Part shown: positions 25,976 to 34,759 of the stretch, piece by piece
Layout of the letters: the number at the start of each line of letters is the position of its first letter
Numbering within the stretch: the first letter of the stretch is position 1
Origin: JAAELZ01 sp965223465
GTDB taxonomy: Bacteria > Pseudomonadota > Gammaproteobacteria > Arenicellales > Poriferihabitantaceae
Direction: 5' to 3'
Assembly: GCA_965223465.1 (NCBI GenBank)
Contig: OZ245025.1
Coordinates: 248,001 to 312,000, forward strand
DNA: 64,000 bases
Position numbers and translations under genes: made by a program
Notes under the pieces: generated by a model
The model's database searches: none
What the model saw: only the letters and a program-made list of their open reading frames with translations
Told to the model about the DNA's origin: nothing

Positions 25976-27319
25976 CTACAGCAATAGACGACGTACGTCG
26001 CTAAATAGTCTTACTAGATGCGCCATGAAACGTGCAGCCTCAGCGCCATCAACCGCACGATGGTCATAAGAAATATCAAGCGGTAGCATTAATCTGGGTT
26101 GAAATTCTTTGCCATCCCATACTGGTTTCATTTTGGCGCGCGTAACGCCAAGAATCGCAACTTCAGGCGCGTTGACGATTGGCGTGAACGCGGTTCCACC
26201 AATACCACCCAAGCTGGAAATACTCATACAGCCACCTTTAAGCTCTGCAGGTTTGAGCTTGCCATCCCGTGCGCGCTGGCTGATATCCATAATTTGCTCG
26301 CTTAGTTCGTAGATAGACAAATGATCGACATCTCGAACGACTGGCACCATTAAGCCGTTAGGCGTATCCACGGCAATCCCTATATGAAAATACTTCTTCA
26401 GGATATAGCCCTTACCATCCGGAGAAAGTGACGAATTAAAATTAGGAAATTCTTTAAGGCACGCAACTAATGCCTTCATTATAAACGATAAAAGCGTAAT
26501 TCTAATGCCCTTGTCTTGTGCTTCATCTTTAAGAGAGCGGCGGAAATCTTCGGTGACTGTTATATCCGCTTCATCATGGTGGGTAACGTGGGGGATATTT
26601 AACCAGGATCGGTGTAAATGGGGCCCTGATAGCTTCTTAATGCGTGTAAACGGCACCATCTCGATTTCGCCAAACTCGCTAAAATCAACTTCAGGAATCG
26701 GAGGAATTCCCATCCCGATATTCGCAGCGGATGCATCACCAGCGTGGCTAACCTGGTATTTCACCCAGTTTTTTACATCCTCTTTGAGAATTCGACCTTT
26801 GGCGCCCGTGCCGCGAACTTGTTGTAAATCCACACCAAGTTCGCGCGCTAAGCGGCGAATGCTGGGGCTAGCATGGGGTGGAGAAATACCGGCTTGTACC
26901 GCAGGAGCAGGTTGGATGAGTGGAGGTGGATCGGCTAATTTGGTTAGATCTATTGGTGCAGTTTGTTTATCGGCTGGTTCGGCGGTCTTTGTGTCTTGCT
27001 TAGGTGCAGGCTCCGGAGTTTCCTTAGATTCATTCTTTTTATCATCTTTGCTTTGAGTGGTCGGTTCCACGGTTTCAGATGTGTGCAACAGCACACCGAT
27101 TACATCTCCCTCGGAGACTTCATCACCCAGTTTTACGCTAATATTTTCGATCGTTCCAGCAGCTGGGGAAGGGATGTCCATGGTCGCCTTATCACTTTCC
27201 AGTGTAATCAAACCATCCTCAGCGGAAACCTGGTCTCCTGCATTGACCAATATTTCAATTACCGGCACTGCCTCAAAATCACCGATATCAGGTACCACGA
27301 TGTCTTGTTTCTGACTCAT
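25976..27319 (-). CDS. aceF: Pyruvate dehydrogenase E2, dihydrolipoyl acetyltransferase
   Basis: 447 residues. A single lipoyl domain (Lys44 in ESDKATMDIP), a charged Pro/Ala/Thr-rich linker, a peripheral-subunit binding domain at about 150-187 (SPSIRRLARELGVDL, GRILKEDV), and the acyltransferase core ending in YDHRAVDGAEAARF (catalytic His near 420). E. coli AceF has three lipoyl domains; here there is one, with another on E3. The core is of the AceF type (FNSSLSPDG, IGIAVDTPNGLMVPVV). It lies four bases after aceE. Confidence 0.95.
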   Translation of the reverse strand: MSQKQDIVVPDIGDFEAVPVIEILVNAGDQVSAEDGLITLESDKATMDIPSPAAGTIENISVKLGDEVSEGDVIGVLLHTSETVEPTTQSKDDKKNESKETPEPAPKQDTKTAEPADKQTAPIDLTKLADPPPLIQPAPAVQAGISPPHASPSIRRLARELGVDLQQVRGTGAKGRILKEDVKNWVKYQVSHAGDASAANIGMGIPPIPEVDFSEFGEIEMVPFTRIKKLSGPHLHRSWLNIPHVTHHDEADITVTEDFRRSLKDEAQDKGIRITLLSFIMKALVACLKEFPNFNSSLSPDGKGYILKKYFHIGIAVDTPNGLMVPVVRDVDHLSIYELSEQIMDISQRARDGKLKPAELKGGCMSISSLGGIGGTAFTPIVNAPEVAILGVTRAKMKPVWDGKEFQPRLMLPLDISYDHRAVDGAEAARFMAHLVRLFSDVRRLLL

Positions 27320-27323
27320 GTTG

Positions 27324-30008
27324 CTACACCCCGATTGGGTTGGGTTTGTGCGGGTCCAGGTGATACTGTTTGATCGCCTCGCTAACGAATTTTTGGTCTA
27401 GCGCCCCCTCATCGGCCAGCGTCTTTAAAGCTGCGACGACGATATTGGCGGCATTGACTTCAAAAAACTTACGTAATTGGGCGCGCGTGTCTGAGCGCCC
27501 AAACCCATCGGTACCGAGTACGGAGTAGCGTTGTGGTACCCAGGCGCGAACTTGATCAGAATAAAGTTTCATGTAATCTGTAGCGGCCAATACCGGGCCT
27601 TTTGCCTTCGCGAGGCATTGCGTGATATAGGCTGTCTTTGGCTTTTTAGTTGGGTTCAGTCGGTTATACCGCTCGACGTCATTGCCATCACGAGCCAGCT
27701 CATTAAAACTGGTTACACTCCATATATCAGAACCGATACCGTAATCAGCTTTGAGTATTTCTGCAGCTTGCATCACTTCAGTGAGTATCGAGCCGCTACC
27801 CAGTAGTTGCAGTGTGCTTTTGCCTTTGGCAGCCTTAGTGCTCTGTAGCTTGTACATGCCCTTTAAAATACCTTGTTCCACACCTTTCGGCATGGCCGGG
27901 TGTCGATAGTTTTCGTTCATGCAGGTAATATAAAAATACACGCTCTCGTCATTTTCATACATTCGACGAATGCCATCCTGAATTATCACCGCCAGTTCAT
28001 AAGCGAAGCTCGGATCATAGGATATGCAATTGGGTACCGTATTGGCCAGTATCATGCTATGACCATCCTGATGTTGCAGGCCTTCTCCGGCAAGCGTTGT
28101 GCGCCCCGCCGTGCCGCCCATCAGGAAACCGCGCGTACGTAAATCACCCGCGGCCCAGGCCAAATCGCCAATGCGCTGGAAGCCAAACATGGAATAGAAT
28201 ATGTAAAATGGCACCATGGGTATGTCGTAGTTGCTATACGCGGTGCCCGCCGCCATCCATGAAGACATCGCGCCGGCTTCATTAATCCCTTCTTGCAGTA
28301 CCTGGCCTTTTATATCTTCCCGGTAATACATGAGTTGGTCGGCATCTTCTGGCGTGTATAACTGACCTTTAGGCGAATAGATACCGAGCTGCCGAAACAT
28401 ACCCTCCATACCAAAGGTGCGCGATTCATCTGGAATGATGGGAACCACGTATTTACCAATCGATTTATCCCGCGTTAAAGCCGCCAAGATGCGCACGAAT
28501 GCCATGGTGGTAGAGATTTCTCGATCACCCGTGCCTTCAAGTTGAGATTTGAACAAACTCAACGGGGGGGTATCAAAACGGGGTGTGCATTTGGCTTGTC
28601 TCGATTGCGACCGACCGCCCAGTGCTTCACGGCGTGCTTTGAGGTATTTAATTTCTTCAGAATTTTCAGCCGGGCGATATAAAGTTGCCGCCGCTGCTTG
28701 TTCGTCATCCAGAGGAATCGAAAATCGATCACGATAGTGAATCAGCTCGTCATCCTCCAACTTCTTTTGCTGGTGCGCGGTATTTTGTCCTTCACCTGCT
28801 TCACCCATGCCGTAGCCTTTTACGGTTTTAGCCAAAATGACCGTGGGTTGCCCCCGATGATTCACCGCTTCGTGATAAGCCGCATAAATTTTGTGTGGGT
28901 CGTGCCCTCCTCGATTAAGACGCCAGATGTCCTGGTCGGTCATGGTAGCGACCATTTCAGCCAACTCTGGGTATTTGCCGAAAAAATATTTGCGTACGTA
29001 GGCGCCATCTTTGGATTTAAACGCCTGGTATTCGCCATCGACTGCTTCTTCCATCCGTTTCTGCAATAATCCCTGGTGATCAATCGCTAGCAGCGGATCC
29101 CAGTAAGAGCCCCAAATAACTTTAATCACATTCCAGCCAGCACCGCGGAAATCGCTTTCCAGCTCTTGAATAATTTTCCCGTTACCCCGCACTGGGCCAT
29201 CCAGACGTTGTAAGTTGCAATTAACCACGAACACCAAATTGTCCAGCTGCTCTCTACCCGCAAGCGAGAGCGCGCCCTTTGACTCTGGTTCATCCATCTC
29301 GCCATCACCACAAAAACACCAGACCTTTCGATCATTTTTTTCGACCAATTCACGGTTTTGCATGTAGTGCATGAAACGCGCCTGATAGATCGCCTGTATG
29401 GGTCCCAGTCCCATGGATACAGTGGGAAACTGCCAGAACTCTGGCATGAGCCACGGGTGTGGATAAGATGATAAACCGTCGCCATCTACTTCCTGGCGAA
29501 ATTTGTTTACCTGATCTTCATTTAAGGTCCCTTCCATATAAGCGCGTGCATATAATCCCGGCGCGCTGTGGCCTTGAATAAACAGCATGTCAGCGCGCTG
29601 TGAGTCGGTATCCCCACGCCAATAATGATTGAATCCGACATCGTATAAGGTTGCTGCAGAAGCGTAACTGGAGATATGACCACCCAATTCAGAAGACTTG
29701 CGATTCGCTCGAACGACAATCGCCGCTGCGTTCCACCGGATGAGTGCCCGTATCCGCCTTTCCATTGCTGCATCTCCGGGAGACCGTTTTTCTGCAGAAA
29801 CGGGAATCGTATTGATATACGCGGTATTGGCCTCATAGGGGATATGGGTGCCGGATCGACGTGCTTTTTCAATCAGTGTTTCAATGATGAAATGAGCGCG
29901 TTCATGCCCTTCGCGTTCGATAACGGCGGTTAGCGCATCCAGCCATTCAGCGGTTTCTTGTGGGTCGACGTCTTCACCCAGGAAAGGTTCTTGGGGTAGG
30001 GTGGTCAT
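27324..30008 (-). CDS. aceE: Pyruvate dehydrogenase E1, homodimeric type
   Basis: 894 residues, close to the E. coli E1 (887). With thiamine diphosphate it decarboxylates pyruvate and reductively acetylates the lipoyl groups of E2. The cofactor motif is GDGEMDEPESKGAL with a downstream NCNLQ near residues 233-260. Other AceE blocks: HPWLMPEFWQFPTVSMGLGP, VKGYGMGEAGEGQN, RTFGMEGMFRQLGIY, and DGFGRSDTR. Start at the ATG at 30008, with AAGGAG eight bases upstream. It is the first gene of aceE-aceF-lpdA. Confidence 0.97.
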   Translation of the reverse strand: MTTLPQEPFLGEDVDPQETAEWLDALTAVIEREGHERAHFIIETLIEKARRSGTHIPYEANTAYINTIPVSAEKRSPGDAAMERRIRALIRWNAAAIVVRANRKSSELGGHISSYASAATLYDVGFNHYWRGDTDSQRADMLFIQGHSAPGLYARAYMEGTLNEDQVNKFRQEVDGDGLSSYPHPWLMPEFWQFPTVSMGLGPIQAIYQARFMHYMQNRELVEKNDRKVWCFCGDGEMDEPESKGALSLAGREQLDNLVFVVNCNLQRLDGPVRGNGKIIQELESDFRGAGWNVIKVIWGSYWDPLLAIDHQGLLQKRMEEAVDGEYQAFKSKDGAYVRKYFFGKYPELAEMVATMTDQDIWRLNRGGHDPHKIYAAYHEAVNHRGQPTVILAKTVKGYGMGEAGEGQNTAHQQKKLEDDELIHYRDRFSIPLDDEQAAAATLYRPAENSEEIKYLKARREALGGRSQSRQAKCTPRFDTPPLSLFKSQLEGTGDREISTTMAFVRILAALTRDKSIGKYVVPIIPDESRTFGMEGMFRQLGIYSPKGQLYTPEDADQLMYYREDIKGQVLQEGINEAGAMSSWMAAGTAYSNYDIPMVPFYIFYSMFGFQRIGDLAWAAGDLRTRGFLMGGTAGRTTLAGEGLQHQDGHSMILANTVPNCISYDPSFAYELAVIIQDGIRRMYENDESVYFYITCMNENYRHPAMPKGVEQGILKGMYKLQSTKAAKGKSTLQLLGSGSILTEVMQAAEILKADYGIGSDIWSVTSFNELARDGNDVERYNRLNPTKKPKTAYITQCLAKAKGPVLAATDYMKLYSDQVRAWVPQRYSVLGTDGFGRSDTRAQLRKFFEVNAANIVVAALKTLADEGALDQKFVSEAIKQYHLDPHKPNPIGV

Positions 30009-30063
30009 GTAGTATTCTCCTTATTGCGTCCAGCATTACTCATACGCAATGTTGAATCAAATT

Positions 30064-30092
30064 ATTATAGTTTTGGGTCTATGCCCAGTTGA
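30064..30092 (-). promoter_or_regulatory. Probable promoter of the aceE operon
   Basis: On the minus strand TCAACT (30087-30092) and TATAAT (30064-30069) are 17 bases apart; the -10 is perfect and the -35 weak. The leader would be about 50 bases and contains the strong AAGGAG ribosome binding site. I did not find a PdhR-type AATTGGT/ACCAATT operator. Confidence 0.45.
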
Positions 30093-30168
30093 CCTCGCAT
30101 TTTACTATTTATTCTGGGTATAAACCAATTGAATAGAGCAAGGAATGTTAAGCCTAATTAATAACGGG

Positions 30169-30188
30169 GAATCAGATATGGCTGATTC
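30169..30188. repeat. Inverted repeat between aceE and the repeat-protein gene
   Basis: GAATCAG (30169-30175) and CTGATTC (30182-30188) form a perfect seven-base inverted repeat with a six-base spacer. It lies in the 253-base divergent region, about 110 bases upstream of the aceE transcription start and 74 bases before the plus-strand gene. The size suits a dimeric regulator; none is identified. Confidence 0.4.
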
Positions 30189-30261
30189 GTTCAGGTCGGT
30201 GTTAAACTAGTTGGGTTATTAAGGTATCAGTGCATATCTCATCACGGTAATTTGTAATTAA

Positions 30262-32190
30262 ATGGATAATAGAGGAATGATGAAACAGTACGTAACCTTC
30301 GGGGCGGTGCTGATGATCGCAGTATTGGTTTTGACTAGTGTCGAATGGGATTTTCCTGTTCAACGCAACAATGAGTCAAATATTGCCAGGGCCGGGCTCA
30401 AACATGATGCAGTGAATGATGAGGCTAAGAATATTGATATTAGTACTGACAACCGCCAGATAAGCTTGCAACCCACAGAGGTGAAAAGTGCCACGAGCAC
30501 CCAAATCAGTGCGGCGGCATCCACTCAGGCACTAAATCGTCAAGATTCAGCAAATCCGTTATCGCCAAAAACTGATGAACAAGATTTATCTCACCTACCT
30601 CAAGCATCATCGAACGATGTTCAGATGAATCCTGTTTCAGGCTCGAACCCGCTCGGTCAGAGTACACAAGCACCCACTGGCCAGGTGGATACTAGCCTGG
30701 ATAACAAAGCGCAAACCACACCGGTGCCAGAGACATTGCCTGATTCCGATAAGGCGGAAAGTACACCCAACGAAGCCAGCAGTGATGAGGAAACACTTCC
30801 TGAGCTATTCACAGATATCCAGATCAAAGGGCATGTGCTCGATGATGGTGGCAAGTTGCTCTCTGGCATTGGCTTACGCCTGGAGCTTCTGCACGCCTCG
30901 CCAGATGATACCGCAAGATTTGCCCAACGTAAGTTGACAGCGCAAAGCAATGAGCAAGGCGTCTATGCTTTTACCAATCTGGTAGAAGGCGATTATCGGG
31001 TGTGTACAATGGCGACAGCAGGGTACCGACAAGTTTGCCAGCAAAGACGTGCCCCTCATTTATCCGCCGATTTCTCGTTGACTACGCTATTCAATGGGCG
31101 CATAACAGGCACGGTAAAAAATGAACAGGGACGCCTACTTGAAGGCGTAACTGTAGCAGTAACGCCAGGTCAAAACAAAAAGGCCATTACAGATGAAAAA
31201 GGTCAATACAACCTATCAGTGAAGGTCAATGAAGGTACAAGCTATCAGCTATATTTAAGTAAGCCGGGTGACTATAGACGCGAAAGAACTACGTTAAAAG
31301 GGGTTGAAATTCAAGCGGGTAAAGTGGTTGATGTCACCCTGCGTAAGCTGGGCGGCGTTGATGTCAGAGGGGTAGTACGCGATCAAAATAGTTATCCAGT
31401 CGACGGTGTTACTGTGGCGCTCCATTCCGCAAGCCTCAAATCTAATCAGTCCCTGTATGGTGTTACCAATCAAAATGGAGAATTCTTGATTCAACATGTG
31501 GAACCAGCAAAGGATTATCGAGTAACGTCAGTAAGCTCGAAAGGAAGCTATGCTTTTGACTCTGGTGCTTACAGGCAAATAGAGGTGTTTGAAGGAATGC
31601 CACCTCTGGAAATAAAGATTAAAAAAATTGGTAGCGCCTATTTCAGTGCGCGTGTGGCAACGCCAGATGGTAAGCCGCTTGTGGGAGAAGTTTTTATGTT
31701 GCACTCAGGCACGACCTTTGGTGGTCAATCCACCAGCGATGCGAATGGCAAGATCGAATTCGCTGACGCGCCAGCCGACCTTAAAGGTAGTAAACTTAGA
31801 ATTTCTAATAGATCAGCGGCGGATCCGAGGTTTGTATTTTCCGGCATCACCTTACGGGAGGGTGAATACATTTCTGATGTGCCATTCGTGGTTGATCGAG
31901 GGGACAATACTCTAGTCGTAAAGGTGGTCGATGCGGCAGCGCCACAGAATATTATTCAAGGTGCGCAGGGGATATTAACCTGGATGTTTAAACGTGATGG
32001 TGTGACAAACCAGACGAGTAGATTGAAGGGCAAGAAATCCCGTGAAGAAACGGGTGAGATTCAGTTTACCGAGTTAAGTTTGGGCGCGCATCAACTTAGA
32101 GTCACGATGCCGGGCTATCTTCCTTACTCGGCAACCGTAGATATTAATCAGTATTTGCAGCAATATGAGGTAAGACTGGCTAAAAAGTAA
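30262..32190 (+). CDS. Membrane-anchored protein with tandem carboxypeptidase-regulatory-like domains
   Basis: 642 residues, no close family recognised. A single hydrophobic segment (residues 9-25, FGAVLMIAVLVLTSVEW) acts as signal or anchor. Residues 30-185 are low-complexity, rich in Ser, Thr, Gln, Asp and Pro. From 188 to the end there are about five beta-sandwich repeats with the pattern I-x-G-x-V-x-D-x-G-x-x-L-x-G-V-x-V, NEQGxYxFTNL, and GDYRV, i.e. carboxypeptidase-regulatory/CNA-B-like domains. No catalytic motif is visible. It is probably periplasmic or on the surface, in adhesion, scaffolding or ligand binding, but this is inference. ATGs at 30277 and 30280 are alternative starts preceded closely by AGAGGA. 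Confidence 0.7.
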   Translation: MDNRGMMKQYVTFGAVLMIAVLVLTSVEWDFPVQRNNESNIARAGLKHDAVNDEAKNIDISTDNRQISLQPTEVKSATSTQISAAASTQALNRQDSANPLSPKTDEQDLSHLPQASSNDVQMNPVSGSNPLGQSTQAPTGQVDTSLDNKAQTTPVPETLPDSDKAESTPNEASSDEETLPELFTDIQIKGHVLDDGGKLLSGIGLRLELLHASPDDTARFAQRKLTAQSNEQGVYAFTNLVEGDYRVCTMATAGYRQVCQQRRAPHLSADFSLTTLFNGRITGTVKNEQGRLLEGVTVAVTPGQNKKAITDEKGQYNLSVKVNEGTSYQLYLSKPGDYRRERTTLKGVEIQAGKVVDVTLRKLGGVDVRGVVRDQNSYPVDGVTVALHSASLKSNQSLYGVTNQNGEFLIQHVEPAKDYRVTSVSSKGSYAFDSGAYRQIEVFEGMPPLEIKIKKIGSAYFSARVATPDGKPLVGEVFMLHSGTTFGGQSTSDANGKIEFADAPADLKGSKLRISNRSAADPRFVFSGITLREGEYISDVPFVVDRGDNTLVVKVVDAAAPQNIIQGAQGILTWMFKRDGVTNQTSRLKGKKSREETGEIQFTELSLGAHQLRVTMPGYLPYSATVDINQYLQQYEVRLAKK

Positions 32191-32530
32191 GTTGGCATTT
32201 AGCCTGGCTGCGCAAATATTTGGTTGATTTTAGCTTTGCTAGACTCTTCAATTTGGACCCGCTTTTACTCCATGGTTGACCCGATATAATCCTAACCACA
32301 ATGGCTTTAATTAAAAGCATTTGCGCAAGAACCTTCTTAACACTATGATATTAATAGTATTTTTTCTGTCTCCGTCACATGCGCTTTTATTTATCTTCAA
32401 TCCAACCCACCACAGCAGACACAGAGGTATTTAGAATTACCTTAACTGAGAGCCTAACTGCCACAGTTTGCAGTTTTTGTATTCAGAATAAGGTTGTTTA
32501 AGAGGTTTACCTCTGGTGTGTGATGGGTGT
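32191..32530. other. 340-base intergenic region without a gene
   Basis: This lies between the end of the repeat-protein gene and the end of rimK (convergent). It holds a perfect TATAAT at 32285-32290 on the plus strand, a terminator-like hairpin at 32456-32478, and a short hairpin AGAGG-TAAA-CCTCT on the minus strand near 32500, just downstream of rimK. The last may end rimK transcription, though no clear U run follows. A 15-codon open frame at 32301 has no ribosome binding site. Confidence 0.5.
32285..32478 (+). ncRNA. Possible small RNA
   Basis: A consensus -10 (TATAAT, 32285-32290) has only weak -35 matches upstream. About 165 bases later comes a hairpin AACTGC (32456-32461), loop of eight, GCAGTT (32470-32475), continuing into TTT. 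Transcription from about 32297 to 32478 would give an RNA of roughly 180 bases. The hairpin could instead terminate the upstream protein gene. Confidence 0.22.
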
Positions 32531-33439
32531 TTATCCGCGACCACCTTTGGTTCGGGTTTTGCCTTTCGATGCGTGGCGCTCGATAAACTGTACGATCATA
32601 TGCGCGATATCTTTTCCGGTAGCCTTTTCAATGCCCTCCAGGCCAGGGGAAGAATTAACTTCCATGATCAACGGACCATGATTGGAGCGCAGTAAATCAA
32701 CCCCAGCGACATTTAAACCCATAATTTTAGCAGCGCGCACCGCAGTCGATCGTTCTTCTGGTGTAATGCGTATCAATTCTGCGCTACCGCCGCGATGTAA
32801 ATTCGAGCGAAACTCACCGGGTTGGGCGGTACGTTTCATCGAGGCGACCACCTTTCCGCCAATGACCAGACACCGAATATCCGAACCACTGGATTCCTTA
32901 ATGTATTCCTGCACCAGAATATCCGCTTTAACCCCCATAAAACCTTCGATGACGCTTTCAGCGGCCTTGGTTGTCTCGGCGAGGACTACCCCGATACCTT
33001 GGGTTCCCTGCAGTAATTTCACGACGAGCGGTGCGCCGCCCACTAGTTTAATCAGATCTTTTACATCATCTGGTTTACTGGCAAAACCGGTAACGGGCAT
33101 GCCTAGCCCACGGCGCGAAAACAACTGCATGGAACGCAACTTATCGCGCGAGCGGGTAATTGCAACCGATTCATTCAGGGGGTATACCCCCATCATTTCG
33201 AACTGACGCAATATCGAGGCGCCGTAATAGGTTACTGAAGCGCCGATCCTGGGTATGACGGCATCCACGCCCTCAATCGCATCTCCTCTATGATGAATGG
33301 TAGGGTTATGCGAAACGATATTCATATAACAGCGCAGGACATCCAGGACCACCACTTGATGCCCATTTTGCTTACATGCCTCAATCAGACGGCGAGTTGA
33401 GTAAAGGCGTTTGTTTTGCGATAAGATGGCGACTTTCAT
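32531..33439 (-). CDS. rimK: RimK-type ATP-grasp glutamate ligase
   Basis: 302 residues; E. coli RimK has 300. RimK adds glutamate residues to the C-terminus of ribosomal protein S6 and can make poly-glutamate. ATP-grasp features: PLVVKLLQGTQGIGVVLAE (nucleotide-binding Lys and Gly-rich loop), ILVQEYIKESSGSDIRCLVIG, and the metal-binding PLIMEVNSSPGLEGIEKATG. The N-terminal pre-ATP-grasp domain begins MKVAILSQNKRLYSTRRL. It starts nine bases after the retropepsin-like gene, its usual companion. Confidence 0.93.
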   Translation of the reverse strand: MKVAILSQNKRLYSTRRLIEACKQNGHQVVVLDVLRCYMNIVSHNPTIHHRGDAIEGVDAVIPRIGASVTYYGASILRQFEMMGVYPLNESVAITRSRDKLRSMQLFSRRGLGMPVTGFASKPDDVKDLIKLVGGAPLVVKLLQGTQGIGVVLAETTKAAESVIEGFMGVKADILVQEYIKESSGSDIRCLVIGGKVVASMKRTAQPGEFRSNLHRGGSAELIRITPEERSTAVRAAKIMGLNVAGVDLLRSNHGPLIMEVNSSPGLEGIEKATGKDIAHMIVQFIERHASKGKTRTKGGRG

Positions 33440-33448
33440 AATGGCGTT

Positions 33449-33913
33449 TTAATCTTCCTGGCAGTTAGTGTTTTTGTCACCATGCAAATGCAGACGCGCG
33501 GGATCAACCAGCATGCGATTTTGCATCGCCCGCCGACCCAGCAACATACTATACGCCATATCGGATCGGCCGGTTAAAGTAAGTTGTATTTTTGCTTTGT
33601 AGTCTCCTAGCAACAGCGTCGTTTTTATCACCGGGCGACGTTCAGTCTTACCGCCAGAGTTGGTGACGTTGCGAAATTCAAACACCCGCGCTTCACACGT
33701 AATATGGGGTAATTCTTCATCGGCTTTGGAATGGGTGTTAAATCGTACCCATTGCTCGCCATCACGTTGAAACAGATCGATATCCAGCGCGTGTAAAGCA
33801 GACGTCGCGGCCCCGGTATCTGTTTTAAACTGAATTGCCTTAATATTAAGATCAGGTAAGCAGGCCCATTCTCGCCTGCCAATAGTGATGATTTCTCGTT
33901 TAGATTTACCCAT
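33449..33913 (-). CDS. RimK-linked retropepsin-like protease (RimB / COG4067 type)
   Basis: 154 residues. The motif FKTDTGAATSAL (Asp32-Thr-Gly-Ala) is the active-site signature of the retropepsin-like family often labelled 'ATP-dependent zinc protease', and RRAMQNRMLVDP is the conserved ending. It is found next to rimK in many proteobacteria; in Pseudomonas the rimABK operon modifies ribosomes, and RimB is thought to trim the added glutamates. The small rimA partner is not seen here. It lies between trpA (24 bases) and rimK (nine bases). Confidence 0.85.
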   Translation of the reverse strand: MGKSKREIITIGRREWACLPDLNIKAIQFKTDTGAATSALHALDIDLFQRDGEQWVRFNTHSKADEELPHITCEARVFEFRNVTNSGGKTERRPVIKTTLLLGDYKAKIQLTLTGRSDMAYSMLLGRRAMQNRMLVDPARLHLHGDKNTNCQED

Positions 33914-33937
33914 GATGTAAAGCGGTCATTTAGAGAG

Positions 33938-34759
33938 TCAGGCTCTGGAGCAACCGCTGGCAAGCACGCTGACAAAATTGCTTACCTGTTTGACAGTCTT
34001 AGCACTCGATTGTTGTGTTTCATGACATCGGTGGATGATATCTACGATCGCTGATCCCACCACGACGCCATCGGCAAACTGCCCGGTTGCGTTGACATGC
34101 TCTGTCGTTTTGATGCCAAAGCCGACCGCAACAGGTAACGAGGTTTGTTCTCGAATACGTGCCAAAGCCGCTTTAACATCAGCCTGCTGAGCGGAAGCCG
34201 TACCGGTGATCCCTGCAATTGAAACATAATAGAGAAAACCGGATGCGTTCTTTAGAACCTTTGTTAAGCGCTGGCGATCCGTGGTGGGGGTGATGAGACG
34301 AATCCAGTCAATCCCATGTGCACGTGCAGGGTGACATAATTCGTCATCTTCCTCGTGGGGCAGGTCCACGATTATTAGGCCATCAACGCCGGCTTCAGCG
34401 GCTCGTTGTAAAAAGGCTTTTACCCCGTAATGATAAATTGGGTTGTAATATCCCATCAATATGATTGGAGTATGCTGGTCTTGCTGGCGAAAGGTGGCGA
34501 CTTGATCTAGTGTTTTAGATAAAGTCATGCCTGCGGCGAGGGCGCGCTGATTCGCTAGTTGAATGGCGGGGCCGTCAGCCATTGGGTCTGAGAATGGCAT
34601 GCCTAATTCGATAACATCGGCACCTGCACCAGCCAAATTAGCGAGAATGTCAGTGCTGATTTCTGGGGTTGGGTCGCCAGCTGTAATAAACGTGACCAGG
34701 GCGGGGCGGTTTGCTGCCTTCAGCTCGGCAAAGCGTTTTTCCAGTCGATTATTACTCAT
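33938..34759 (-). CDS. trpA: Tryptophan synthase alpha chain
   Basis: 273 residues from the ATG at 34759. A TTG two codons earlier is in frame, but the ATG overlaps the trpB stop by eight bases and is the likely coupled start. It cleaves indole-3-glycerol phosphate to indole and glyceraldehyde 3-phosphate. Catalytic Glu is in DVIELGMPFSDPMADGP and catalytic Asp in GLIIVDLPHEE; the phosphate loop is VAVGFGIKTTE. The C-terminus is ordinary. Confidence 0.96.
   Translation of the reverse strand: MSNNRLEKRFAELKAANRPALVTFITAGDPTPEISTDILANLAGAGADVIELGMPFSDPMADGPAIQLANQRALAAGMTLSKTLDQVATFRQQDQHTPIILMGYYNPIYHYGVKAFLQRAAEAGVDGLIIVDLPHEEDDELCHPARAHGIDWIRLITPTTDRQRLTKVLKNASGFLYYVSIAGITGTASAQQADVKAALARIREQTSLPVAVGFGIKTTEHVNATGQFADGVVVGSAIVDIIHRCHETQQSSAKTVKQVSNFVSVLASGCSRA

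Noticed and set aside
26505..27056. 183-codon frame opposite aceF
   Set aside because: It covers the linker and binding domain of E2 in reverse, with low-complexity Gly/Ser/Trp content and no recognisable domain.
32275..32290. TTGACC and TATAAT as a promoter pair
   Set aside because: They are only about four bases apart, so they cannot be the -35 and -10 of one promoter; only the TATAAT is kept.
32301..32348. 15-codon open frame in the intergenic region
   Set aside because: No ribosome binding site, no homology, and too short to support.
32682..33206. 174-codon frame opposite rimK
   Set aside because: Antisense shadow of the ATP-grasp gene; composition dominated by Ser, Pro and Arg with no motif.
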